Source of the DNA: Fen-1254 sp963778945
Lineage (GTDB): Bacteria; Bacteroidota; Ignavibacteria; UBA10030
DNA: 64,000 nucleotides
Direction: 5' to 3'
NCBI GenBank assembly: GCA_963778945.1
Contig: CAVZWL010000005.1
Span: 62,001-126,000, forward strand
The notes below the pieces were generated by a model. The model did not search any database and was not told where the DNA came from. It saw nothing but the letters and a program-made list of their open reading frames with translations. The position numbers and the translations under genes are program-made. The stretch's first letter is position 1; each line of letters starts with the position of its first letter. Below are positions 55,783 through 64,000 of this stretch, in pieces.

Positions 55783-55811
55783 TTGATTCTCAAAATATGA
55801 GCCGATATATT
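55783..55811 (+). promoter_or_regulatory. Promoter of the Crp/Fnr-type regulator
   Basis: TTGATT (55783-55788), 17 bases, TATATT (55806-55811) followed by TGAG: the -10 region TATATTTGAG is identical to that of the gene starting at 27640. Confidence 0.65.
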
Positions 55812-55867
55812 TGAGTGATCAGGTCGGTGAAGGAGAATTCAAACATAACAAGACGGCGCACATTATT

Positions 55868-56555
55868 ATGGATCAAGAAGAGATGCATGTTTTACGCAAT
55901 GTTCCGATTTTTGCCGAACTCGAGGAACGAGAGCTTGGAAAAAATCGCCAAACTCGGGGTTCGGCAGAAATATAAAAAAGGAAATGTTGTCGTCATCGAA
56001 CAGGAAAGCGGAGCGGCTCTTTTCGTCATCGTGTCGGGGAAGGTGAAGATTGTCCGGATGGATGAAGACGGCCGCGAAGTCATTCTTTCGATATTCGGTC
56101 CGGGAGAATTCTTCGGTGAGATGTCTCTCTTGGACGGAATGGCGCGGTCGGCAAGCGTCATTGCTACGGAAAAATCGGAACTTCTCATGATCCACCGAAG
56201 AGATTTTTTAGAGCTCCTTCATGAATTCCCTTCGGTTGCTATTTCGCTTCTGGCTGAATTGGCGATGCGCTTGCGTAAAGCTGATATGCAGATCAAGAGC
56301 CTTTCGCTGAAAGATGCCGCGGGACGCGTTGCAAATGTCGTTCTGATGCTGGCGGACGATATCGGTATTTTCCGCAAAGGAAAGGTGGAGATCGAAGATT
56401 TGCCGCTGCAGCAGGATATTGCCAATATGGCAGGGACATCGCGGGAAACAGTCTCTCGCATGCTGAATATGTTCGTGGAAAAGGGGCAGATTCAACTCGA
56501 CGGAAGCAAACTTACGATCAATGACTATGATGCGTTTCGCAAGGAACACGTTTGA
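55868..56555 (+). CDS. Crp/Fnr-family transcription regulator (frameshifted as sequenced)
   Basis: 228 residues after correction. An N-terminal cyclic-nucleotide-binding fold (KKGNVVVIEQESGAALFVIVSGKVKIVRMDEDGREVILSIFGPGEFFGEMSLLDGMARSASVIA, matching the GE/R phosphate-binding cassette) precedes a C-terminal winged HTH (LPLQQDIANMAGTSRETVSRMLNMF). No Fnr-type Cys cluster, so cAMP or another ligand is more likely. One extra A in the A6 run 55939-55944 breaks the frame near residue 25. Targets unknown. Confidence 0.9.
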
Positions 56556-56595
56556 TGTTTCCGAAGCGGTTTTATCAAAGTGATATATTGTTGAA

Positions 56596-57497
56596 GTGAA
56601 GAATGAAAACGTGTACCATGAAATGCAGAGCATAGAGAATGGGAGGGAAAACCTCTCACCCATCAATACCGCCGCTACGGCGGATCTTCATATCCATTCT
56701 TATTATTCCGACGGTGCACATAGTCCCTCTGTCGTTGTCGATAAATGCCATGCGAAAGGGATAACCACGATTGCCCTTGCCGACCATGATCATGTCGGCG
56801 GCATTGAAGAAGCAGCCGATTATGCTCGTGACATCGGGATGGAAGTCGTACCCGCTGTAGAATTAAGTTCGATGCTCGATGGCCATGAAATTCACGTTCT
56901 TGGCTATTTTATAGATCCTTCCAGCCGGATTCTCAAAGAACGTCTGGGGTTGTTTCGGGATGCCAGACTTCGTCGGGCAGAGGGTATTGTTAAAAAATTG
57001 AATGTACTCCATATACCGCTGACAATGGAATCCGTTTTAAAACAAACCGGCAGCGGTGCAGTCGGCCGTCCGCATATTGCCAATGCGATGGTGGATGAAG
57101 GATTTGTAGGTTCGTATCAGGCCGCGTTTTCACAATATCTTGGAAGTCATGCTCCTGCTTACGCTGAAAAATATTATCTTTCCCCCTCCGATGCAATCGA
57201 ATTAATTTCATCTGCCGGAGGATTATCATTTATCGCTCATCCGGGTAAATATGCCACGGATGAGGTTGTGAGAGAATTAATGGGGTATGGACTGGACGGA
57301 ATCGAAGTAGTTCATCCTTCGCATTCGGAAACACAGATGCAGATGCTTATCGAAACCTGAGCAGTCAATATTTTCTACTCGAGAGCGGCGGATCGGATTA
57401 TCACGGCGGTAAGAAGCATGACGACGAGCAGCTTGGACTTTTCAACGTATCATTACGCATTGTCGAAGAGATGCGCAGAAGACTTTATGGCCGGTAG
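56596..57497 (+). CDS. PHP-domain phosphoesterase (frame disrupted as sequenced)
   Basis: About 300 residues of the YciV/RNase AM-type PHP family: ADLHIHSYYSDGAHSP, ALADHDHVGG, EVHVLGYF-like EIHVLGYF, FIAHPGKY and, in the next frame, ESGGSDYHGGKKHDD, the C-terminal metal motif. One base is missing near 57345; restored, the protein ends ..EEMRRRLYGR at 57497. Such enzymes act on nucleoside 3',5'-bisphosphates or RNA 5' ends. The start is GTG 56596 or ATG 56623. Confidence 0.87.
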
Positions 57498-57500
57498 TCT

Positions 57501-57995
57501 ATGAATGTGAAAAACCGAAGAAATGAATTTTACTCGTGCGATGCCTCAAAATTCCGGTTTGCACTTGTCGTCAGCAGGTTCCATGAAGATCTCACTGCAA
57601 AACTGCTCGAAGGAGCGGAAAGTTGTTTCCGTGCTCACCGTGTTCCGCGAAATCACCTGAAAATTGTCTATTGTCCGGGCGCATTTGAACTGCCGCAGGT
57701 TGCGAATCGGCTCGCTTCACAAAAAAAACTGGACGCTATCGTTTGTCTCGGCGCGGTCGTTCGGGGAGAGACGCCGCATTTTCAATTTGTCTCTTCTGCG
57801 GCAGCCCAGGGCATTCAGCAAGTTTCTCTCCGCTGGTCAATGCCGGTCGTTTTCGGCGTGTTGACGACGGATAGCGTAAAACAGGCAAAGGAACGATTAG
57901 GCGGGAAGCACGGCCATAAGGGATGGGACGCAGCTTTAACCGCTTTAAAAATGGCAGACCTGTTCGGATCTTCTGCATTGAAGAGGCGAAAATGA
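57501..57995 (+). CDS. ribH: 6,7-dimethyl-8-ribityllumazine synthase
   Basis: Makes the penultimate riboflavin intermediate and assembles into pentamers or 60-mers. 164 residues, with FALVVSRFHEDLTAKLLEGA, the active-site YCPGAFELPQVANRL, CLGAVVRGETPHFQFV (catalytic His) and VFGVLTTDSVKQAKERLGGKHGHKGWDAAL. No other rib gene is adjacent. Overlaps the propeller gene start by ATGA. Confidence 0.96.
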   Translation: MNVKNRRNEFYSCDASKFRFALVVSRFHEDLTAKLLEGAESCFRAHRVPRNHLKIVYCPGAFELPQVANRLASQKKLDAIVCLGAVVRGETPHFQFVSSAAAQGIQQVSLRWSMPVVFGVLTTDSVKQAKERLGGKHGHKGWDAALTALKMADLFGSSALKRRK

Positions 57996-60305
57996 AGAGT
58001 ACGAAGAAAAATCCGCTCACTCTACTTTGTCTTTTTATCCTGATCGGTCTTCTGTCTTTTCACGCACGAACACAAACGTGGAAAAATTATACGTGCATGA
58101 AATCGGTCGCGGCAATGACAGTCTCCAATTCGACTCTTTGGGCAGCGACGGGCGGAGGTGTTTTCAGTTATACGCCTGCAAGCGGAATCATTAAACAATA
58201 TAATAATTCCGAGGGAGTCCCTTCAAATAATCTTACTGCGATTGCCGTCGATACTGCACAGCGCATCTGGGTCGGCGGTTTGGACGGTTCAATCGGTGTG
58301 TATAACCAGGCCGGCGGCTCATGGACGGCCATCAGCGATATTAAGAATATCGATGCAACGATAAGGCCGCAAAAAAGGTATACAGGATTTTTTTATAAGC
58401 GGCGATACGATGTTCGTTGCTACGCAGTTCGGAGTTTCGGTGTTCCGGATTTCCGCCTGGAGTTTCGGTGATACGTATGCAAATTTCGGATTTTCTGCTT
58501 CACCGTCAGTAACGAAAGTTGCCGTTCAGGGCGGACGAATCTGGGTCGGGACGACATCAGGCATTGCATCGGCTTTGTTGGCTTCTCCATATCTCTCCGC
58601 GTCCGATCCGTGGACGACATACGGCCTTTCTTCCGTGCTTTCCTCATCGTCGGTTACGGCTTTGACTGTTTACAATAATACGCTCCTTGTCGGTACTTCC
58701 GCCGGCGCCGCGGCATTTGTTAATAATTCTTTTCAAACGGTCAGTGCGCTCAACGGCAAAAATATCGTTAAATTTCGGTTGTCCGACGATAAGCTAAAAC
58801 TCTATGTGCTCTGCGCTCTTTCACCGGGTTTTGAAATCGATTCTCTCGCATCGCTCCAGTCTTCGGTGCAAAATATTGCATCGAATTCAATTCTCGCTGC
58901 AAACGATTTTGTCATTGCACAGGGAGCTTACACGGCTACATCGGCTTCAGGTATTGCAAGGCAGAACGGAACGGCATGGGAAACGATACTCCCCAACGGC
59001 CCGAATTCTAATGCTATGCCAAGCATTGCCATTGACTCGAGCGGCGTGCTCTGGGTCGGGACGCTTCCGAACGGAGGCGGAACCGGATTTTACCGCTTCG
59101 ATCTTTCCCGCAGCGATACGGCAAGGTGGAAAATTTTTACAAGTTCTGTGTATCCCGTCATGCGTATGATACGCAATAATTCAATTTTCGACGACTATTA
59201 TTGGGTTTCTCTAGGGACAAACGGAGCCGTATGGGTGAGTTCATGGGGAGATGGAGTTTTGGAAGTGCAGGCCGATACAATCAAGCGGAAATACGATTAT
59301 TATCTTAAGCCGTATCTGCCGGGTGCAACGGCAAAAGATCCGAATTATGTCGTGACAGGCGGTGTTGCGGTCGATAACGAGGGAAACACATGGATTGCCA
59401 ACCGGGACGAATATTCATCGCAGAGCATTCTCAAACTTACCGGCGATTCAACCGCCATCTATTATCCTAATGCGCTCAATTCCTCGGCGGCATTGTTCCA
59501 CGGCCTTGTTATCGATCAAAACGATACAAAATGGATGGCAAATTCCGTTCCTTCCGCTACTGCTGAAAAAGGATTGTTTTATCTGAATGAAAATAATGCG
59601 ATTCCCGGAACGGTCAACGGCTGGGGCTACCTCTCTACATCCGATGGGCTGCCTGACAATGCGGTACTTTCATTTGCGGTCGACCTGACTGGAAGTCTCT
59701 GGGTGGGAACGAGTCTGGGCGCAGCTATCATCTCCGATCCTTCGAACCCGAGCGGCAGCATTTCGACTGCTTACGCGCTTACGAGCCAGTTCGTGCAGTC
59801 GATTGTTGTGGATGCAATGAATAGAAAGTGGGTTGGAACTAAAGAGGGTGTCTTTTTAGTGAGTGCGGACGGAACACAGCTTCTGCAGCAGTATTCAGTC
59901 GAAAATACAGGCGGGATGCTGGCTGATGACGACGTTCGATCGATTGCTCTCGACCAGAGAAGGGGTATAGCGTATTTTGGGACTGAGAATGGACTCTCCT
60001 CGCTCACTATCGGAGTTGTGCAAACACAGTCGGACTATACAAGTCTTAAAATTTATCCGAATCCGTTTTTGATCCCTGCCAATACTACTCTCACTATTCG
60101 TAACCTTGTTCCCAACAGTACGATTAAAATCCTGACGATAAGCGGTGTTTTAGTAGCGCAGTTCGATGCTCAAGGCGGAGGCCAGGCTACATGGGATGGA
60201 AAAAATTCCCGTGGAGCTCTCGTCCCGAGCGGCATCTACATTATCGCTGCATTTACACAGGATAACAAAGCCGTTGCGGGAAAAGTCGCAGTCATACGTC
60301 ATTAA
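57992..60305 (+). CDS. Exported two-component-propeller protein with T9SS-type C-terminus (frameshifted)
   Basis: About 770 residues: signal peptide, then many propeller units with WVGG/WVGT/W-A-x motifs (IWVGGLDGSIGVYN, IWVGTTSGI, LWVGTLPNG, LWVGTSLGAAI, KWVGTKEGVFL). A C-terminal FlgD-like sorting domain (LKIYPNPFLIPANTTLTIRNL, GIYIIAAFTQDNKAVAGKVAVIRH) closes it. The order is like PorZ, a T9SS surface component of Bacteroidota. One extra A in the run 58371-58376 breaks the frame (correct QKGIQDFFISGDTMFVATQFG). Confidence 0.85.
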
Positions 60306-60625
60306 AAAGAGAATGCGGTTTTTTTATTTTTCCTCAGTCCCGTGTTGCGCCATAAATAAAGGTACCCATAAATTCTGGAGTAGGAATATCCTTCTTGAAG
60401 CGATACCGAGGTAAAGGGTCGGTCTGTTTGACAATAGCATGGATTTTCTTTTTCATCATGTTCTGGAGAATAAAAGGATTGAGTTTTGAGTAAGCGTCCT
60501 GCAACTTGGTTTTCAAGGTGGTATACGATTCGATAACGTTCTCGGATAGATTCAAGATATTCTCGTTTGCCATTGATTCCCATATATGTAACACTTTTTT
60601 TTCGGTTACCTCTATTATGAGTCAA
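60302..60625 (-). pseudogene. Possible remnant of a transposase N-terminus
   Basis: Two overlapping minus-strand frames are open. In one, GKREYLESIRERYR resembles the start of some DDE transposases, but the rest (VYHLENQVAGRLLKTQSF..) does not continue as expected. The other frame (86 residues, MLHIWESMANENIL..) has no recognisable motif. Degenerate remnant or chance ORF. The gap 60306-60809 otherwise holds only the yceD promoter. Confidence 0.2.
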
Positions 60626-60700
60626 CGACTATTTCACAATACCTCTAACGTTACATTGTTTTTGAGTCCATACCATCCAACCTGTTTAAATAAATTATCC

Positions 60701-60729
60701 TTGATTTTCGGGAATATTCTGGATATATT
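60701..60729 (+). promoter_or_regulatory. Promoter of the yceD-rpmF-plsX-fabH operon
   Basis: TTGATT (60701-60706), 17 bases, TATATT (60724-60729). About 80 bases before the yceD ATG at 60810. Confidence 0.6.
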
Positions 60730-60809
60730 ATTACCCTTGTATAATGTTTAGACTTAAAAGTTCTTTGAACGTTCTCGGAAAAGCATAGAAATACGAAGCA
60801 TCGAGTTCA

Positions 60810-61323
60810 ATGGCAGAATTCAGAATCAATATTTCAAATCTTTCGGAAGGCATTCATGAGTATGTCTTTGAATCGGAGCGCTCAAACGATCGGCTTAGGG
60901 CCTGAATATAAGGGGCATCTACGGGTTCAGGCGACTCTTGAAAAAGGAAGACGGCAGATGCTGCTTCGTGTATCTGCAGCCGCTGGCGCTGAATTCATCT
61001 GCGACCGCTGTCTGGACACTTTTACGAGAAAACTTGAGACGAAGTACATTATAGTATATGCTCCCGGTGATCGGTCGATGGCCGGTGTGCAAAACGAGAG
61101 CAATGAAATCCAGATCCTTTCTCCGGATATGAATTTTATCGACCTGGATGAGGATGTGCGCCAGTATCTCGTGCTCGATGTACCGCAGAAATTATTATGC
61201 AGCGAGGAATGCGAAGGTATTTGCCCTCAATGCGGAGCACGGAAGAATACGGCACATTGCCATTGTACGGCGGAAGAAATAGATACACGCTGGGAATCGC
61301 TCAAAAAACTTTCCGGCAATTAA
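60810..61323 (+). CDS. yceD: YceD/DUF177 family protein (frameshifted as sequenced)
   Basis: About 170 residues. Starts MAEFRINISNLSEGIHEYVFESERS, then one extra A at 60884-60886; corrected IGLGPEYKGHLRVQATLEKGRRQMLL, then the zinc-like cysteines CDRCLDTF and CSEECEGICPQCGARKN. DUF177 proteins usually precede rpmF and are linked to 23S rRNA accumulation or ribosome assembly. The 25-base gap to rpmF fits the standard yceD-rpmF-plsX-fabH order. Confidence 0.9.
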
Positions 61324-61347
61324 AGTTTATTAAAAAAGGAAACACTC

Positions 61348-61530
61348 ATGCCAAATCCAAAACGACGACATTCGAAAACGCGCGGACGCAAGCGCCGTAC
61401 ACATTATAAGGCAACAGCTCCCTCTTTGCATGAATGCCCGAATTGCCATGAACCGAAACTGCAGCATCGCGCTTGCCCGCATTGCGGGTTTTATAACGGC
61501 CGATCTGTCGTCACACCCAAAGAAGCATAG
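61348..61530 (+). CDS. rpmF: 50S ribosomal protein L32
   Basis: 60 residues: MPNPKRRHSKTRGRKRRTHYKA and two Cys pairs (CPNCHEPKLQHRACPHCG), a zinc-ribbon form of L32. Complete, with the expected length. Confidence 0.96.
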   Translation: MPNPKRRHSKTRGRKRRTHYKATAPSLHECPNCHEPKLQHRACPHCGFYNGRSVVTPKEA

Positions 61531-61580
61531 AGTAGAAAGCCGTTCCGCGCACCGATCAAAAGACGCGCGGAGCGAGTTCC

Positions 61581-62615
61581 ATGGAATCCCCACAGAAATT
61601 TCGTATAGCAATCGATGCCATGGGTGGAGACTATGCTCCCGGGCATGAAGTAGAGGGCGCCGTCCAGGCGCTCCGGACCTATGGATCGACAATCGCTCTG
61701 ACTCTCGTTGGAGATGAAAAAGCGATTCGGGCGGAACTTGCCCGCCTGGACGCAGGCGATCTGCCCTTGGAAATTATCCATACTTCTCAAATCATTACGA
61801 TGGAAGATGCCCCCACTGCGGCTCTCAAACAAAAGAAAGATTCATCTTTATCCGTGGGCATGCGCCTTCATCAAGAAAAAAAGGCGGATGCTTTTGTCAG
61901 CGCCGGAAACACAGGTGCGGTATTTTCTGCTGCTGTCTTGATTCTGGGACGAATCAAAGGGATCAGCCGGCCTACAATCGGCGCCTTTATCCCCTCTGAA
62001 GGAGGAGTTTGCTTTCTTGTCGATGCCGGAGCAAATATCGATTGCCGTGCCCAGCACCTCTATGAGTTCGCCTTGATGGGGAGTATTTATTCGAAGTATA
62101 TTCTCAAAAAAGAAAATCCGCGCATCGGTTTGCTCAATGTCGGTGAAGAAAAAACGAAAGGGACATCTGTTGCACTGGAAGCATATGCGCTGCTTTCCTC
62201 CGGTTCGCTGAATTTTATCGGCAACGTCGAAGGAGGAGATATCCTGAAAATGAAAGCCGATGTTATCGTCTGCGACGGTTTTGTCGGCAATATTGTGCTG
62301 AAATTCGGCGAAAGTGTTCCCGGCTTTTTAAAAAAACGCCTCAAACGATTTTCCCAAAAGGGACTCTTTGAAAAGATTTCCACTGCCATGTCGCTCTGGC
62401 CGCTGAAATCCTCTTTACATGATCTTGACCCGAACGAATCCGGCGGAGTACCCGTGCTCGGAGTCAACGGTGTTGCCGTCATCGGCCACGGCAGCGCATC
62501 GCCAAAGGGCATTAAAAATATGATTTTATGCGCCGCAGAAGTTGCACGATTAGAAGTAAATCGCCATATTGAATCTTCGTTGTCCGGCGTTCATTTAACA
62601 TCACCGCAATCCTGA
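61581..62615 (+). CDS. plsX: Phosphate acyltransferase PlsX
   Basis: Converts acyl-ACP to acyl-phosphate for phospholipid synthesis. 344 residues with the start IAIDAMGGDYAPGHEVEGAV, the ADAFVSAGNTGA-type segment and RIGLLNVGEEKTKGT, VGNIVLKFGES. In operon between rpmF and fabH, the usual order. Confidence 0.96.
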   Translation: MESPQKFRIAIDAMGGDYAPGHEVEGAVQALRTYGSTIALTLVGDEKAIRAELARLDAGDLPLEIIHTSQIITMEDAPTAALKQKKDSSLSVGMRLHQEKKADAFVSAGNTGAVFSAAVLILGRIKGISRPTIGAFIPSEGGVCFLVDAGANIDCRAQHLYEFALMGSIYSKYILKKENPRIGLLNVGEEKTKGTSVALEAYALLSSGSLNFIGNVEGGDILKMKADVIVCDGFVGNIVLKFGESVPGFLKKRLKRFSQKGLFEKISTAMSLWPLKSSLHDLDPNESGGVPVLGVNGVAVIGHGSASPKGIKNMILCAAEVARLEVNRHIESSLSGVHLTSPQS

Positions 62616-62627
62616 AGTATAAACTGA

Positions 62628-63641
62628 ATGAGTAAATTAAAAGCAGCAATAACAGCAGTCGGTCATTATGTACCGGAAAACGTTTTGACGAATTCCGACC
62701 TTGAAAAAATGGTAAAGACAACCGACGAGTGGATCGTAACCCGAACCGGTATTCACGAGCGCCGGATTCAGAAAGAAGGCGCGACATCCGATCTTGCATA
62801 CCGTGCGGCTGAGACCGTTCTACAGAATCGTAATATCGGTCCGGACGAAATCGATTTGATTATCGTAGCGACTGTGACTCCGGATATGATATTTCCGCCG
62901 ACTGCATGTCTCGTTCAAACGAAATTAGGCGCCGATAAGGCGTGGGGATTCGACCTCTCGGCGGCATGTTCGGGTTTTTTGTTTGCCCTGAACGTCGGAA
63001 GCCGTTTCATTGAATCGGGAGCGCATAAAAAAGTTCTCGTGATCGGTGCGGATAAAATGAGCGCCATTACGGATTATACCGATCGAAATACATGTATATT
63101 ATTCGGAGATGCGGCTGCCGCAGTGCTGCTCGAGCCGTCGCAGGAAGAAGAGTTCGGTATTCTGGATCAAGTTATGTACTGCGACGGCGCAGGTGCAGGC
63201 GCTCTTCACATGAAAGCCGGCGGAAGCCTTTACCCTCCGACGCACGAAACCATCGATAAACGCATGCATTATGTTTATCAAGATGGGAAAACCGTTTTTA
63301 AAAAAGCAGTCGTGTCCATGGCGGACGTCGCTGCTGAGATCATGGAACGGAATCATCTTGCCGGCAGCGATGTATCCTGGCTTGTACCGCATCAGGCGAA
63401 TCTGCGGATTATCGATGCAACAGCGCAGCGTATGGGAATCGACCGCAGCAAGGTGATGATCAACATCGAAAAATACGGCAATACAACTGCAGCTACGGTT
63501 CCTCTGTGTCTTTCGGAATGGTGGTTGAACGGGTCTTTGAAGCGCGGTCAAAACATTATTCTTGCAACATTCGGCGCCGGATACACATGGGGCGCAGCAT
63601 ATATCCGCTGGTCTATGGCGAATCCGGCGGGTCGTGCATGA
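62628..63641 (+). CDS. fabH: 3-oxoacyl-[ACP] synthase III (KAS III)
   Basis: Starts fatty acid synthesis by condensing acetyl-CoA (or a branched acyl-CoA) with malonyl-ACP. 337 residues. Catalytic triad: Cys in DLSAACSGFLFAL, His in LVPHQANLRIID, Asn in YGNTTAATVP. N-terminal TDEWIVTRTGIHERR is typical. 12 bases after plsX; its stop overlaps the fabD start by ATGA. Confidence 0.97.
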   Translation: MSKLKAAITAVGHYVPENVLTNSDLEKMVKTTDEWIVTRTGIHERRIQKEGATSDLAYRAAETVLQNRNIGPDEIDLIIVATVTPDMIFPPTACLVQTKLGADKAWGFDLSAACSGFLFALNVGSRFIESGAHKKVLVIGADKMSAITDYTDRNTCILFGDAAAAVLLEPSQEEEFGILDQVMYCDGAGAGALHMKAGGSLYPPTHETIDKRMHYVYQDGKTVFKKAVVSMADVAAEIMERNHLAGSDVSWLVPHQANLRIIDATAQRMGIDRSKVMINIEKYGNTTAATVPLCLSEWWLNGSLKRGQNIILATFGAGYTWGAAYIRWSMANPAGRA

Positions 63642-64000
63642 GCATTGCCTATGTGTTCCCCGGACAGGGTTCGCAATATGTCGGTATGGGAAAAGATTTG
63701 TATGAAAGCAGTGCGCTGGCAAAATCACTGTAGACTCAGGCGGACGATCTTCTTCAATTTCCATTGAGCCGGATATGTTTTGAAGGTCCTGAAGAAGAGC
63801 TGAAAAAAACACAGAACACGCAGCCGGCGATTTTTATACAGAGTATTGTGCTTGTCCGTCTGATGCGGGATGCTGCACCGTCCATGGCAGCGGGACATTC
63901 ACTGGGCGAGTATTCGGCTCTCGTTGCCGCCGGAGCATTGACATTCGAAGACGGTTTGAAGCTTGTCCGCCTCCGCGGAGAATTAATGCAGCGGGCAGGA
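63638..64000 (+). CDS. fabD: Malonyl-CoA:ACP transacylase FabD, partial, with an in-frame stop
   Basis: Loads malonate onto ACP. The first 121 codons are in the window: YVFPGQGSQYVGMGKDLYE, then ICFEGPEEELKKTQNTQPAIF, the active-site GHSLGEYSALVAAG and RLRGELMQRAG. Codon 32 is TAG (63731-63733) in the same frame as all the rest, where relatives have a sense codon. Every other lesion in the window is an indel, so this is either a base error or a compensated pair of indels. The gene runs past the window end. Confidence 0.9.

Noticed and set aside
446..63733. Programmed ribosomal frameshifting as explanation for the broken frames
   Set aside because: The sites share no slippery motif or downstream structure, occur in many unrelated genes, and some genes need two shifts.

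Overview
The window looks like a chromosomal segment of a Gram-negative bacterium of the FCB group (Bacteroidota, Ignavibacteriota and relatives). Two exported proteins end in the FlgD-like/type IX secretion sorting domain with a YPNPF motif. DUF2723 and DUF5683 proteins are present. A complete kdsA-kdsC-kdsD-lptC-lptA-lptB cluster shows Kdo-containing LPS. Promoters fit TTGnnn, a 17 bp spacer and TAnnTT(TG), close to the Bacteroidota type. I saw no rRNA, tRNA or CRISPR array.

Layout. 0.4-3 kb: glycolysis on the minus strand (class II fructose-bisphosphate aldolase; a phosphofructokinase with PPi-type residues). 3-8.4 kb: plus-strand hrcA-grpE-dnaJ-comEA-pilM-like-rsmD-coaD. 8.5-12.9 kb: aldo/keto reductase, ferritin, FmdB zinc ribbon, tyrA and a DAHP synthase. 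13-18 kb: the Kdo/LPS-export operon. 18.3-29 kb: an accessory region of exported, ORFan and poorly known genes (C45-type Ntn hydrolase with TPRs, a signal-peptide-bearing acyl-carrier-like protein lacking its serine, an NHL-repeat T9SS protein), a truncated IS1-family transposase, a candidate small RNA and structured repeats. 29.3-40.7 kb: ispE, a TonB-plug receptor, LOG protein, cupin, glycosyltransferase 9, DUF2723, hemW and tandem signal peptidases, with lepA behind them. 42.7-50.4 kb: epimerase, DUF5683, ridA, parAB, ahcY, metK, sugar nucleotidyltransferase. 50.5-64 kb: fni, polyprenyl synthase, HPr, enzyme I, phosphoglucose/phosphomannose isomerase, a Crp-type regulator, PHP phosphoesterase, ribH, a propeller T9SS protein, then yceD-rpmF-plsX-fabH-fabD, cut by the window end.

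The striking global feature is broken reading frames. I count about 28 single-base frame disruptions in 23 genes plus one in-frame stop, many in essential genes (metK, ahcY, lepA, lptB, parB). About 24 behave as one extra base and four as one missing base, and correcting each gives an uninterrupted family-length protein. The best explanation is uncorrected, insertion-dominated sequencing error, so these genes are annotated here as intact genes with the suspected error positions given.

The second global feature is a family of heptanucleotide tandem arrays (units such as TAAATGG, TGAATGG, TAAACTG, CGAACTA) at about eight intergenic sites, reminiscent of cyanobacterial STRR repeats. The most novel-looking candidates are the exported serine-less acyl carrier protein homologue, the candidate small RNA near 26.5 kb, the three-way-junction element near 27.3 kb and the heptamer family.
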